Source: Deltaproteobacteria bacterium (GTDB lineage: Bacteria; Desulfobacterota_B; Binatia; UBA9968). From it: a DNA stretch of 10,199 nucleotides. Positions 1 to 5,818 of the stretch are shown in pieces. Where the stretch lies: contig JAPUHZ010000381.1 in assembly GCA_027297485.1 (NCBI GenBank), positions 1-10,199 on the forward strand, written 5' to 3'. A program made the translations under genes and the position numbers. Position 1 is the first letter of the stretch, and each line of letters opens with the position of its first letter. The notes under the pieces are model-generated. The model worked only from the letters and a program-made list of their open reading frames with translations, made no database searches and was not told the DNA's origin.

Positions 1-1
1 A

Positions 2-193
2 GGCGAGCTGCGCACCATGCCCCAAGGCCACCCGGACTATAGATTCATCGTTCAGGAAATGTGGCGTAAGATCACGGAAGTCCATCCTACCTTGGCGGGA
101 TATGCGAAGTTTATCGACTGGAAGACTTACCGCCTGGGTCGGCTCCAGTCGGAGATGCGAACTGAATATAAAAGATCGGCTTTTGAAAAGTGA
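2..193 (+). CDS. C-terminal part of an unrecognised protein (5' end outside window)
   Basis: An open frame runs from the window edge to a TGA at 191-193 and gives 63 residues. The residues read like real protein, with aromatic and charged residues mixed and no low-complexity runs: it contains FIVQEMWRKITEVHP and ends RTEYKRSAFEK. The tail is basic and helical-looking, without membrane segments or a motif I can assign to a family. An internal ATG at 17 exists, but no ribosome binding site is visible before it, so a longer gene entering from upstream is more likely. It ends 25 bases before the decayed thiamine-enzyme start at 219. Function not recognised. Confidence 0.5.
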   Translation, partial: GELRTMPQGHPDYRFIVQEMWRKITEVHPTLAGYAKFIDWKTYRLGRLQSEMRTEYKRSAFEK

Positions 194-218
194 TGAGCAG
201 TTGGACAGGGAGGTTTTT

Positions 219-359
219 GTGCCGGGTCGTTAAGGCTCGGATCTCATCGACGATCGATTTCCGCCTGCTGCCGCCTTATCTGCAATAAAAGGTGTGGGGA
301 CCCATTTATTTGCACTCTCCCCAGATTGGGATTACCGTAGTGGTATCGGTAGATCATTG
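219..359 (+). pseudogene. Decayed 5' end of a thiamine-diphosphate enzyme gene (paralogue of 1804-3546)
   Basis: A strong ribosome binding site (GGGAGG at 208-213, then five T) precedes GTG at 219. The 11 bases GGGAGGTTTTT are identical to those before the intact gene at 1804. The next 42 bases match that gene at 28 positions, with several differences at synonymous third positions. The translation is VPGR-stop-GSDLIDD against MPARFGSDLIVDL. The fifth codon is TAA (231-233). After about nine extra codons, the same frame gives ALSPDWDYRSGIGRSL (312-359) against ALNPGSSFRGIHDSL in the intact protein, with eight shared residues and one extra codon. Beyond 359 I see no further resemblance. The 5' match is strong; the 3' part is weaker. 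Most likely this is a remnant of a second copy, not expressed as protein. Confidence 0.55.
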
Positions 360-458
360 CGAGGGACATCAAGGGGGTTAATGTCCACCATGCATTCCCG
401 GGGCCACCACCAAAGGGCGGGACAGGTGTTTCACTATCATTGACTCCTAGTAGAGATC

Positions 459-995
459 ATGCGGGTACTTGATATCCTAGCTACTAAAGCTGAACAAAAT
501 GGCCTTCAGTTCATCGTCATTGGTGGACATGCGGTCAATGCTTACGGAGAGCGGCGACAGACGGGTGACTTAGATATTTTGGTGAGAGAAGATGATCGGC
601 ATCTATGGGAAAGTTTTCTGACATCGATGGGGTATATCCTTTTCCATCGTCATAAAGTTTTCTTGCAATTTAGGCCTCCAGATCTTGAAGTGTGGCCAAT
701 CGATATCATGCTTGTTGACGACCGAACGTTTGAGGGTCTTTTTGCCGAATCAGAGGAGGTGAACTTTGGGGGAACCACCAACGTAAGAATACCGTCAATT
801 GAACATCTCATCGCATTAAAACTGAACGTCCTAAAACAGGTCGGAAAAGCACGGGAATTAAAAGACTTGGCCGATATTGTTGCCCTTGTGAAGATCGGCA
901 GGCTTGACGTGAAGGATCACAAGTTCAAGCTTTTATGTAAAAAATACGGTACGATAAACATATATGAAAAAATTGTTGATGCCGTCAGTGCATAA
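459..995 (+). CDS. Nucleotidyltransferase-fold protein (AbiEii/DUF6036-like)
   Basis: This 178-residue protein has the signature of the DNA polymerase beta-type nucleotidyltransferase fold: IGGHAV (G22-G23), then the acidic pair D37-L-D39 in RQTGDLDILV, and a third candidate metal ligand, D82, in WPIDIML. The C-terminal helices (SIEHLIALKLNVLKQ, then KDLADIVAL) are typical of AbiEii-like and DUF6036 proteins, several of which are toxin components that transfer nucleotides to tRNA or other targets. The active site looks intact. The ATG at 459 has only a weak AGAGA site before it. The gene overlaps the small downstream ORF by 32 bases, which suggests a co-translated pair. Codon use looks more AT-rich than in the transport operon, suggesting an acquired gene. 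Substrate unknown; a toxin role is inference from family and context. Confidence 0.8.
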   Translation: MRVLDILATKAEQNGLQFIVIGGHAVNAYGERRQTGDLDILVREDDRHLWESFLTSMGYILFHRHKVFLQFRPPDLEVWPIDIMLVDDRTFEGLFAESEEVNFGGTTNVRIPSIEHLIALKLNVLKQVGKARELKDLADIVALVKIGRLDVKDHKFKLLCKKYGTINIYEKIVDAVSA

Positions 996-1182
996 AGCGC
1001 GCATTACCCTTAAGCATGAGCTGACATTTCGAGAGTCAAAAGACTTTCTGTCGAAGACCTCTCCGGTAAGCCTTGCTAACATTACGAAACTCTGCGAGGA
1101 GCGCCTGCCCTTTATGAATTCCTCTCCGGATTTTGAGAAAAACCGTCTCGCGATAAAGGCGAAAGAGGCGTTTGTGTTGTGA
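964..1182 (+). CDS. Small protein overlapping the nucleotidyltransferase; possible partner
   Basis: A 72-residue ORF starts inside the 3' end of the nucleotidyltransferase gene in another frame (32-base overlap). It has no clear ribosome binding site, so translational coupling is likely if it is expressed. In-frame ATG 979 is an alternative start. The protein is basic near its N-terminus and continues LTFRESKDFLSKTSP and KLCEERLPFMN, ending in KAKEAFVL. The pattern of a cysteine-containing helix followed by LPF resembles small uncharacterised proteins that I recall next to similar nucleotidyltransferases, but I cannot name a family. No membrane segment or signal peptide is seen. The position downstream of the enzyme and the overlap suggest a partner or antitoxin-like role; this is inference. 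The minus-strand frame here is judged a shadow. Confidence 0.55.
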   Translation: MKKLLMPSVHKARITLKHELTFRESKDFLSKTSPVSLANITKLCEERLPFMNSSPDFEKNRLAIKAKEAFVL

Positions 1183-1402
1183 TAACGCGTTCGTTTGCGA
1201 AATGGCATTGAAAGCTCCAAATATCTATGGAAAATGGAAGCGTATTCTCCAGATTTCTGAAGTATCCGGAAAACAAGAGCTTTTTTAAAACGCTTTTGTC
1301 CAAGGGAAAATAACTCAAGCCGAGATCACGCAAAGACACAATCTATAGTCTCCAGACTCTGGGCTGTACAGCATCGCGAAGCACGGTGAAGTACTGTCTC
1401 GC

Positions 1403-1666
1403 TCAGGGTCCGAGGAAAACAAATCCTTCGCGTTCGGCAGCGTTAGCAAGGTTACGGTCAAGAGTCACAAACTCAAGAGTCGCAGGATTGTCTTCTGAGG
1501 CCACAAGTGCCGCCCCAATGTGTAAGGCATTTGCCCCTCTTAGGGGATGTGTTTCGACAACGCGCTCGGCGTGAGGACGGTTGATTTTTCCGTCCCACGG
1601 GGAACCGATGACATCATGCCTGTGGGGCGGCCTCTGGCCCACGAAAGATGTTTGACAAATAACCAT
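1403..1666 (-). pseudogene. C-terminal remnant of a PIN-domain (VapC-like) toxin
   Basis: On the minus strand, residues encoded at 1406-1561 read as the C-terminal half of a PIN domain: HPLRGANALHIGAALVA, then FVTLDRNLANAAEREGF. In VapC toxins this half carries the third and fourth acidic metal ligands, in (A/S)DALHLA and in TxD. Here the third is Asn in GANALH, while the Asp of TLDRN is kept. The preceding residues back to the ATG at 1666 do not look like a PIN N-terminus and lack the DTS/DTN-type start, so about half the domain is missing. No antitoxin gene is visible beside it. The break lies near the hairpin at 1590-1630. Probably an inactive fossil; family assignment of the remaining half is fairly sure. 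Confidence 0.65.
1590..1630. repeat. 12-bp inverted repeat at the PIN remnant's broken end
   Basis: CCGTCCCACGGG (1590-1601) and CCTGTGGGGCGG (1619-1630) are reverse complements at 10 of 12 positions. In plus-strand RNA the two remaining pairs would be G:U, giving a continuous 12-bp stem with a 17-base loop. Neither orientation is followed by a T tract, so it is not a standard intrinsic terminator. It lies just where the PIN coding sequence loses family resemblance. Confidence 0.4.
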
Positions 1667-1803
1667 AAACGGAAATAAAGGAAGTACAAGGGTTCATCCC
1701 GTGTAGTATTGGTAACCTGGACAAAGGGGAAGCAATCTTCTTCGTTGCTAAGGGTTTGGGGTTGTTATGAGACGAGGGCACTTTTAGTCAGAGGGAGGTT
1801 TTT

Positions 1804-3546
1804 ATGCCGGCACGTTTTGGATCAGACCTTATCGTGGATCTTTTGAAAGTCCTGGGCATCGAATACGTCGCCTTAAACCCGGGCTCGAGCTTTCGTGGTA
1901 TCCACGACTCACTGGTCAATTACAATGGCAACCGCAATCCTGAGATTATCCTTTGCTGCCATGAAGAGATCGCTGTCTCTGTGGCTCACGGCTATGCCAA
2001 GGCTGCGGGCAAACCGATGGCGGCGATCGTCCATAATGTGGTGGGACTGCAGCACGCCTCGATGGCGATCTACAATGCCTGGTGCGACCGCACTCCTATT
2101 CTGGTCATGGGTGGCACTGGCCCGATGGATTCGAGCAAGCGGCGTCCGTGGATTGATTGGATTCATACCGCGCTCGTGCAGGGAAACTTGGTGCGCGACT
2201 TTGTCAAGTGGGATGATCAGCCTGGCGGACTGGGGGCGATTCCCAATACGATCATGCGCGGCTACCGTATTGCCATGACCGAGCCCAAGGGTCCAGTCTA
2301 TCTCTGCTTCGATGTGGAGCACCAAGAGGCGCCGCTGGAAAGAGAGATTCCCATTCCCAACCCTCTGCGTTACCGACCTCCGGCACCGTTACAAGCGGAT
2401 AGCGAGGCAGTCAAAGAGGCAGCGCGGCTTCTTGCAGAGGCTCAACAACCAGTGGTTCTAGCAGATTATCTGGGGAGAAATAACACCTCGGTGCTGAGTC
2501 TCGTGGAGCTGGCCGATCTCTTGGCCGTACCGGTGATCGACCGAGGCGCCAGGCTTAACTTCCCTAATACCCACCCTCTCAACTTAACCGGCAAAGAGAG
2601 GGAACTGGTCGACAAGGCGGATGTCATCCTGGCTCTTGATATTATGGATCTGTATGGCGCGCTGGCACGCTATGAGGCCGAGACCAGAGGATCAACGTTG
2701 GCGATTAAGCCAGGCTGCAAAGTGATTCACGTTACTCTCGCTGATCTGGCTGTGCGTAGTTTGACTACAGACGTGCAGGAACTTGCCCCGGTCGATCTTC
2801 CCATCATAGCTGATACCCAGGTTTTTCTCCCGGCATTGATCGAAGAGGTCAAGAGGCAGGGAAAATTTTCCAAGAGCATAGTTGAAGAGCGACGCAAGGT
2901 TCTGTCCGCCCAGCATCATGAGATCCGGGCGCGCTGGCAGAGCGAACTCAAGCGACGCTGGGACGAAAGACCCATCTCTCCACCCCGTCTGGCCTACGAA
3001 GTGTGGGAAGCAATCAAAAAAGAATCATGGCTGCTGGTCGCCGGTTCCTTCAGGGGCTGGCCGCATCGTTTGTGGGATTGGGACAAACCGGGGCTCTTTC
3101 TCGGAGGTTATGGGGGTGGGGGACTCGGGTACGGACCCGGCGCTTCGATTGGTGCTTCACTTATTTATCGGGGCAAAGGAACTGTGTGTGTGAATTTGCA
3201 GCGGGATGGAGACCTTCTCTACACTACGAGCGCGCTTTGGACCGCGGCCAACACCGGAGTGCCACTGCTCACCGTGATGGCGAACAACCGGACCTACTAT
3301 AATGATGAAGAGCACCAGGAGAAAATTGCCATAGCACGAGGGCGTCCTCCGGAAAACAAGGTGGTCGGTATGAGAATGGAAAGGCCGCCAGTGGATTTCG
3401 CCAATCTCGCCCGTTCCTTTGGCCTTTCAGGCGAAGGCCCTATCGTGGAGCCGGAAAAGATTCGCCCGGCCTTGGAAAGGGCCTTAAAGGTCATCAAGGA
3501 AGAAAGCCGTCCGGCACTGGTTGATGTTATCATCCAACCCACCTGA
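1804..3546 (+). CDS. Thiamine-diphosphate-dependent enzyme, acetolactate synthase/benzoylformate decarboxylase-like
   Basis: The 580-residue protein has the three-part layout of the ThDP decarboxylase superfamily: an N-terminal PYR domain (about 1-170), a central domain (about 195-330) and a C-terminal PP domain (about 400-560). The catalytic cofactor-activating glutamate is E54 in CCHEEIAVSVAHGYAKA. The metal/diphosphate motif runs from D470 (RDGDLLYT) to N494-N495 in VMANNRTYYND, a normal spacing, although Leu follows the Asp where the classical GDG motif has Gly. A glycine-rich GGYGGGGLGYGPGAS stretch precedes it. The start is set by AGGGAGG at 1792-1798, five bases before the ATG. There is no small regulatory subunit gene, and the NPGSSFRG loop is unlike IlvB, so biosynthetic acetolactate synthase is unlikely. 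A 2-oxoacid decarboxylase or carboligase is more probable. Exact substrate not assignable. Confidence 0.88.
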   Translation: MPARFGSDLIVDLLKVLGIEYVALNPGSSFRGIHDSLVNYNGNRNPEIILCCHEEIAVSVAHGYAKAAGKPMAAIVHNVVGLQHASMAIYNAWCDRTPILVMGGTGPMDSSKRRPWIDWIHTALVQGNLVRDFVKWDDQPGGLGAIPNTIMRGYRIAMTEPKGPVYLCFDVEHQEAPLEREIPIPNPLRYRPPAPLQADSEAVKEAARLLAEAQQPVVLADYLGRNNTSVLSLVELADLLAVPVIDRGARLNFPNTHPLNLTGKERELVDKADVILALDIMDLYGALARYEAETRGSTLAIKPGCKVIHVTLADLAVRSLTTDVQELAPVDLPIIADTQVFLPALIEEVKRQGKFSKSIVEERRKVLSAQHHEIRARWQSELKRRWDERPISPPRLAYEVWEAIKKESWLLVAGSFRGWPHRLWDWDKPGLFLGGYGGGGLGYGPGASIGASLIYRGKGTVCVNLQRDGDLLYTTSALWTAANTGVPLLTVMANNRTYYNDEEHQEKIAIARGRPPENKVVGMRMERPPVDFANLARSFGLSGEGPIVEPEKIRPALERALKVIKEESRPALVDVIIQPT

Positions 3547-3718
3547 GGGGGATTTTTTCTAGACCCTTCTTCAAAGGCCAAAACCTAAGTGAATGGGACG
3601 GAGAGACTTAAAGACTCGGCAAACCTCAGGGGATTATCCTTCCCAAAGAATGAGACCAGAATATACCTTTCAGAATAAGACCCAACAGGGTTTTCCACGG
3701 GGAGGTGCGAGCAGGCAG

Positions 3719-4084
3719 TTATTCAATCCACTTCTTTACCTTCTCCAATAACACCTTGGGCATGGTATTGTACTTGACGAGATAATCGCTCGCACCTATT
3801 TTCAGCGCTTTGACAACGTCGTCTGGACTATCCTGACTGGTAAGCATCACCACAGGAATGTCTTTGCAGGACTCATCAGATTTTAATTTTGCCAAAAGAT
3901 CAAGGCCATTGGTGTCGGGCAATAAAAGATCGAGGAGGACTAAGTCCGGCTTCCACTCTTTAACTTGTGTATGCCCATCGCTGCCTTTTTCGGCGGTCTT
4001 GACATCAATCCCACCCCTTTTTAATACAGCAGATATCATTGTACGAACTGTAGGACTGTCCTCAATGAGCAGGATCTTTTTCAT
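3719..4084 (-). CDS. Single-domain response regulator (CheY-like receiver)
   Basis: The 121-residue protein is only a receiver domain. It has the acidic pocket E8-D9 (LLIEDSPTVR), the phosphorylation site D52 (LVLLDLLLP), T82 (VVMLTSQ), the switch aromatic Y101 and K104 (DYLVKYN). All phosphotransfer residues are present, so it should be functional. There is no DNA-binding or enzymatic output domain, so it must act by binding a partner or passing on phosphate. No histidine kinase gene is beside it, making it an orphan. Its promoter at 4094-4122 puts the transcript start about two to four bases before the ATG, and no ribosome binding site exists, so a leaderless mRNA is expected. It points away from the transport operon, and no functional link to it can be shown. 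Confidence 0.93.
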   Translation of the reverse strand: MKKILLIEDSPTVRTMISAVLKRGGIDVKTAEKGSDGHTQVKEWKPDLVLLDLLLPDTNGLDLLAKLKSDESCKDIPVVMLTSQDSPDDVVKALKIGASDYLVKYNTMPKVLLEKVKKWIE

Positions 4085-4093
4085 ATGTGGGTG

Positions 4094-4122
4094 ATTGTAC
4101 GCATATCCAAGTAAATGGTCAA
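4094..4122 (-). promoter_or_regulatory. Sigma70-type promoter of the response regulator gene
   Basis: Read on the minus strand, TTGACC (4122-4117) is followed after exactly 17 bases by TACAAT (4099-4094). Each box matches consensus at five of six positions. Transcription should start near 4086-4088, while the start codon begins at 4084. Confidence 0.65.
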
Positions 4123-4146
4123 GCTTCTTTTAGAGCGCCTCTCTAA

Positions 4147-4296
4147 TCCATTCCTACCCTGTACTCGCTCTGGCTGGATCTCAAGGCCCCGGCCGCGCAA
4201 AGGGTTCCAGAGGTGATCCCGACCGAGGAATCCAAACCCGCCGCTGTGCGTGAGATGGCAAGGGGGGAGATTAAGCACTTTGGTCATCGTTACTGA
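4147..4296 (+). other. Open, GC-rich stretch, possible gene remnant
   Basis: After a TAA at 4144-4146 the frame stays open to a TGA at 4294-4296 without an ATG in a sensible place. It reads LYSLWLDLKAPAAQRVPEV and ends GEIKHFGHRY. The composition is richer in G+C than the flanks, and many codons end in G or C, as in a coding region. I do not recognise the sequence. The opposite strand also has a 68-codon frame (4081-4287) which reads poorly. Either this is the tail of a gene whose front is lost, or it is chance. Confidence 0.25.
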
Positions 4297-4344
4297 AAAC
4301 CAGTAAATTTTCAGCTAAATACCCGTAATTTTACTAGTTGTCAG
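4295..4344 (+). repeat. 50-bp intergenic element, copy 1 (upstream of the Mla operon)
   Basis: This stretch matches 9132-9181 at 40 of 50 positions with no gap. It contains AAAACCAGTAA near its start and, 22 bases later, CCCGTAATTTTACTAG, the core of an imperfect dyad centred between 4329 and 4330. The 3' end carries TTGTCA (4338-4343), which fits a -35 box, but no good -10 follows at 16-18 bases. It lies 318 bases before the STAS-MlaE start codon. Confidence 0.6.
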
Positions 4345-4662
4345 AGGCCAGTTTCATTAGTAACCTTTTAGAATAAATACAGCCAAAGGTTGGACCATGG
4401 ACAACGATGGCGCTTTTTGCTATCAGGGTCGATTTGTGCCCTGTTGATTCATGGCGATTTCAAGGGAGGTCTGTTATGAATTATATTGGCACTGGTTTTT
4501 AATGCACAGGTTGCCGCTGCCTTTACCAAATACAGATATTTAACACCCTCGACAGTTATGGCTCCAAAAGAACAAAAAAATAAAGAAAGTAGTGGGGCAC
4601 CAAAGTTTTAGTTTCTACTTGGTTGAACCTAAAATAAAAGTTCTTTCACATAGGGAGGAGAG
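4345..4662. other. Intergenic region before the transport operon
   Basis: AT-rich region without a complete gene. It holds a TAGAAT box (4369-4374) without a matching -35, a strong ribosome binding site with a broken tiny ORF (4464-4611), and a TAAAAT box (4630-4635) that could be the -10 of the operon promoter with only a poor -35 near 4607. The ribosome binding site of the permease gene (AGGGAGGAG at 4652-4660) closes the region. No tRNA, riboswitch or terminator was recognised. Confidence 0.4.
4476..4611 (+). pseudogene. Possible frameshifted gene for a small exported peptide
   Basis: AAGGGAGG (4462-4469) precedes ATG 4476 by six bases, a better site than many real genes here have. That frame stops after eight codons (TAA 4500-4502). 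One frame over, TTG 4486 to TAG 4609 is open for 41 codons and reads LALVFNAQVAAAFTKYRY, then a Lys-rich tail ending SSGAPKF. The first part looks like the end of a signal peptide with an AXA-type cleavage site. A single-base indel near 4485 would join the two. It could instead be an eight-codon leader peptide or chance. Confidence 0.3.
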
Positions 4663-5814
4663 ATGGCCACGACGAATGTAGCGCCAGCGCGCTACGGTAT
4701 GAGCTTCAGTCGTCTGAACGGCGACACCTTGCTAGTCCGGCTCTCCGGGAGCTGGAAGATGCAGGAGGGGCTGCCTTCTGCCGCTGATGTGCTCAAGCAG
4801 GTTGAATCCGGACCTCGGGTCCAGCGCATCGCCTTTGATGCACGAGAAGTTACGGGTTGGGATACTGGATTACTGACGTTCCTGACTAAGGTTATTGATC
4901 AGTCAGCCCGGCGTAAGATCGATATGGACCGTGAGGGCTTGCCCTCTGGTGTGAAACGGCTCCTTGGTCTGGCTGAGGCGGTGCCGGAGAAGACAGGGGC
5001 CCGCACGGAAACCGATCAGGCCTCGCTCCTCGAACGGGTTGGAGCAGTCGCGATCGGCTCCGGCCAGTCGCTTACGGAGATGCTCACCTTCCTTGGGGAG
5101 GTAGCCCTCACCTTTTTTAAACTGCTGCGCATGAAGGCCCGTTATCGGGTCTCGGATCTTTTACTGCTGATTCAGAGGTGTGGTGTCGATGCCCTACCCA
5201 TCGTCACACTGATCAGCTTTCTGGTGGGGGTCATTCTCGCTTTTGTCGGAGCCATACAGCTTCAGCAATTTGGAGCGCAGATCTACGTGGCGAACCTCGT
5301 CGGCATCGCCATGGTTCGCGACATGGGCGCCATGATGACGGGCATCGTCATGGCCGGAAGAACCGGCGCGGCCTTCGCTGCAGAGCTCGGGACCATGAAG
5401 GTAACCCAGGAGATCGACGCCTTCACTACCATGGGCTTCTCACCCCTGGAATTCCTGGTGCTTCCCCGGATGATTGCCCTGATCCTGATGATGCCCCTGC
5501 TCATTTTGTACGCGGACTTTGTCGGCATCCTGGGTGGGGCTGCCGTAGGGCTTGGGATGCTCGACCTGTCCTGGACCACGTATTTCCGTCAGACCACTGG
5601 TGCGATCACTCTAACGGACCTCTTTGGGGGAGTGTTCAAGGGCTCTGTTTACGGGATCCTGATTGCAATTTCCGGCTGCCTTCGTGGATTACAATGCGGC
5701 AGCAGCTCTTCCGCCGTCGGAGATGCAGCCACTTCTGCCGTGGTTACCGGGATCGTTTTCATCATCACCGCTTGCGGCGTGTTCGCAGTCGTATTTTACG
5801 TCCTAGGAATTTGA
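4663..5814 (+). CDS. mlaE: Lipid ABC transporter permease, STAS-MlaE fusion
   Basis: The 383-residue protein is the membrane subunit of an Mla-type retrograde or anterograde lipid transporter. Residues about 11-106 form a STAS domain with the D67-T68-G69 motif (VTGWDTGLLTFL) and the typical LPSGVKRLLGLAEAVPE end; this corresponds to the separate MlaB protein of E. coli. Residues about 140-383 are the MlaE permease, with hydrophobic segments such as LISFLVGVILAFVGAIQL, the conserved MAGRTGAAFAAELGTMKVTQEIDA loop that contacts the ATPase, and FFLGGVFKG-like FGGVFKGSVYG. The start is fixed by AGGGAGGAG two bases upstream. The MlaF gene begins four bases after its stop, with the stop embedded in that gene's ribosome binding site. 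Family assignment is secure; the transported lipid and the direction are not shown by sequence. Confidence 0.93.
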   Translation: MATTNVAPARYGMSFSRLNGDTLLVRLSGSWKMQEGLPSAADVLKQVESGPRVQRIAFDAREVTGWDTGLLTFLTKVIDQSARRKIDMDREGLPSGVKRLLGLAEAVPEKTGARTETDQASLLERVGAVAIGSGQSLTEMLTFLGEVALTFFKLLRMKARYRVSDLLLLIQRCGVDALPIVTLISFLVGVILAFVGAIQLQQFGAQIYVANLVGIAMVRDMGAMMTGIVMAGRTGAAFAAELGTMKVTQEIDAFTTMGFSPLEFLVLPRMIALILMMPLLILYADFVGILGGAAVGLGMLDLSWTTYFRQTTGAITLTDLFGGVFKGSVYGILIAISGCLRGLQCGSSSSAVGDAATSAVVTGIVFIITACGVFAVVFYVLGI

Positions 5815-5818
5815 GGTA

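Noticed and set aside
933..1220. Minus-strand frame opposite the small ORF
   Set aside because: Overlaps the nucleotidyltransferase end and the small ORF, has no ribosome binding site, and its residues do not resemble a protein family.
1202..1345. Short plus-strand frame MALKAPNIYGKWKR after the small ORF, continuing past a TAA
   Set aside because: Only 28 codons before the stop, no ribosome binding site and no recognisable family; too little to call a gene or remnant.
1652..1681. TTGACA as -35 box of the ThDP enzyme gene
   Set aside because: The -35 is perfect, but the best hexamer at 17-18 bases (ATAAAG or TAAAGG) matches the -10 consensus at no more than three positions; not listed as a promoter.
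1804..3546. Calling this gene ilvB (biosynthetic acetolactate synthase)
   Set aside because: No small subunit or ilv neighbours, and the active-site surroundings (NPGSSFRG, RDGDLLYT) differ from IlvB.
3547..3718. Terminator or riboswitch between the ThDP gene and the convergent regulator
   Set aside because: Only a four-bp stem (ACCC/GGGT) near 3680 and scattered T runs; nothing that makes a convincing structure.
4081..4287. Minus-strand 68-codon frame upstream of the response regulator
   Set aside because: It runs through the regulator's promoter, has no start signal, and its rich Arg/His/Pro content suggests antisense of GC-rich DNA.
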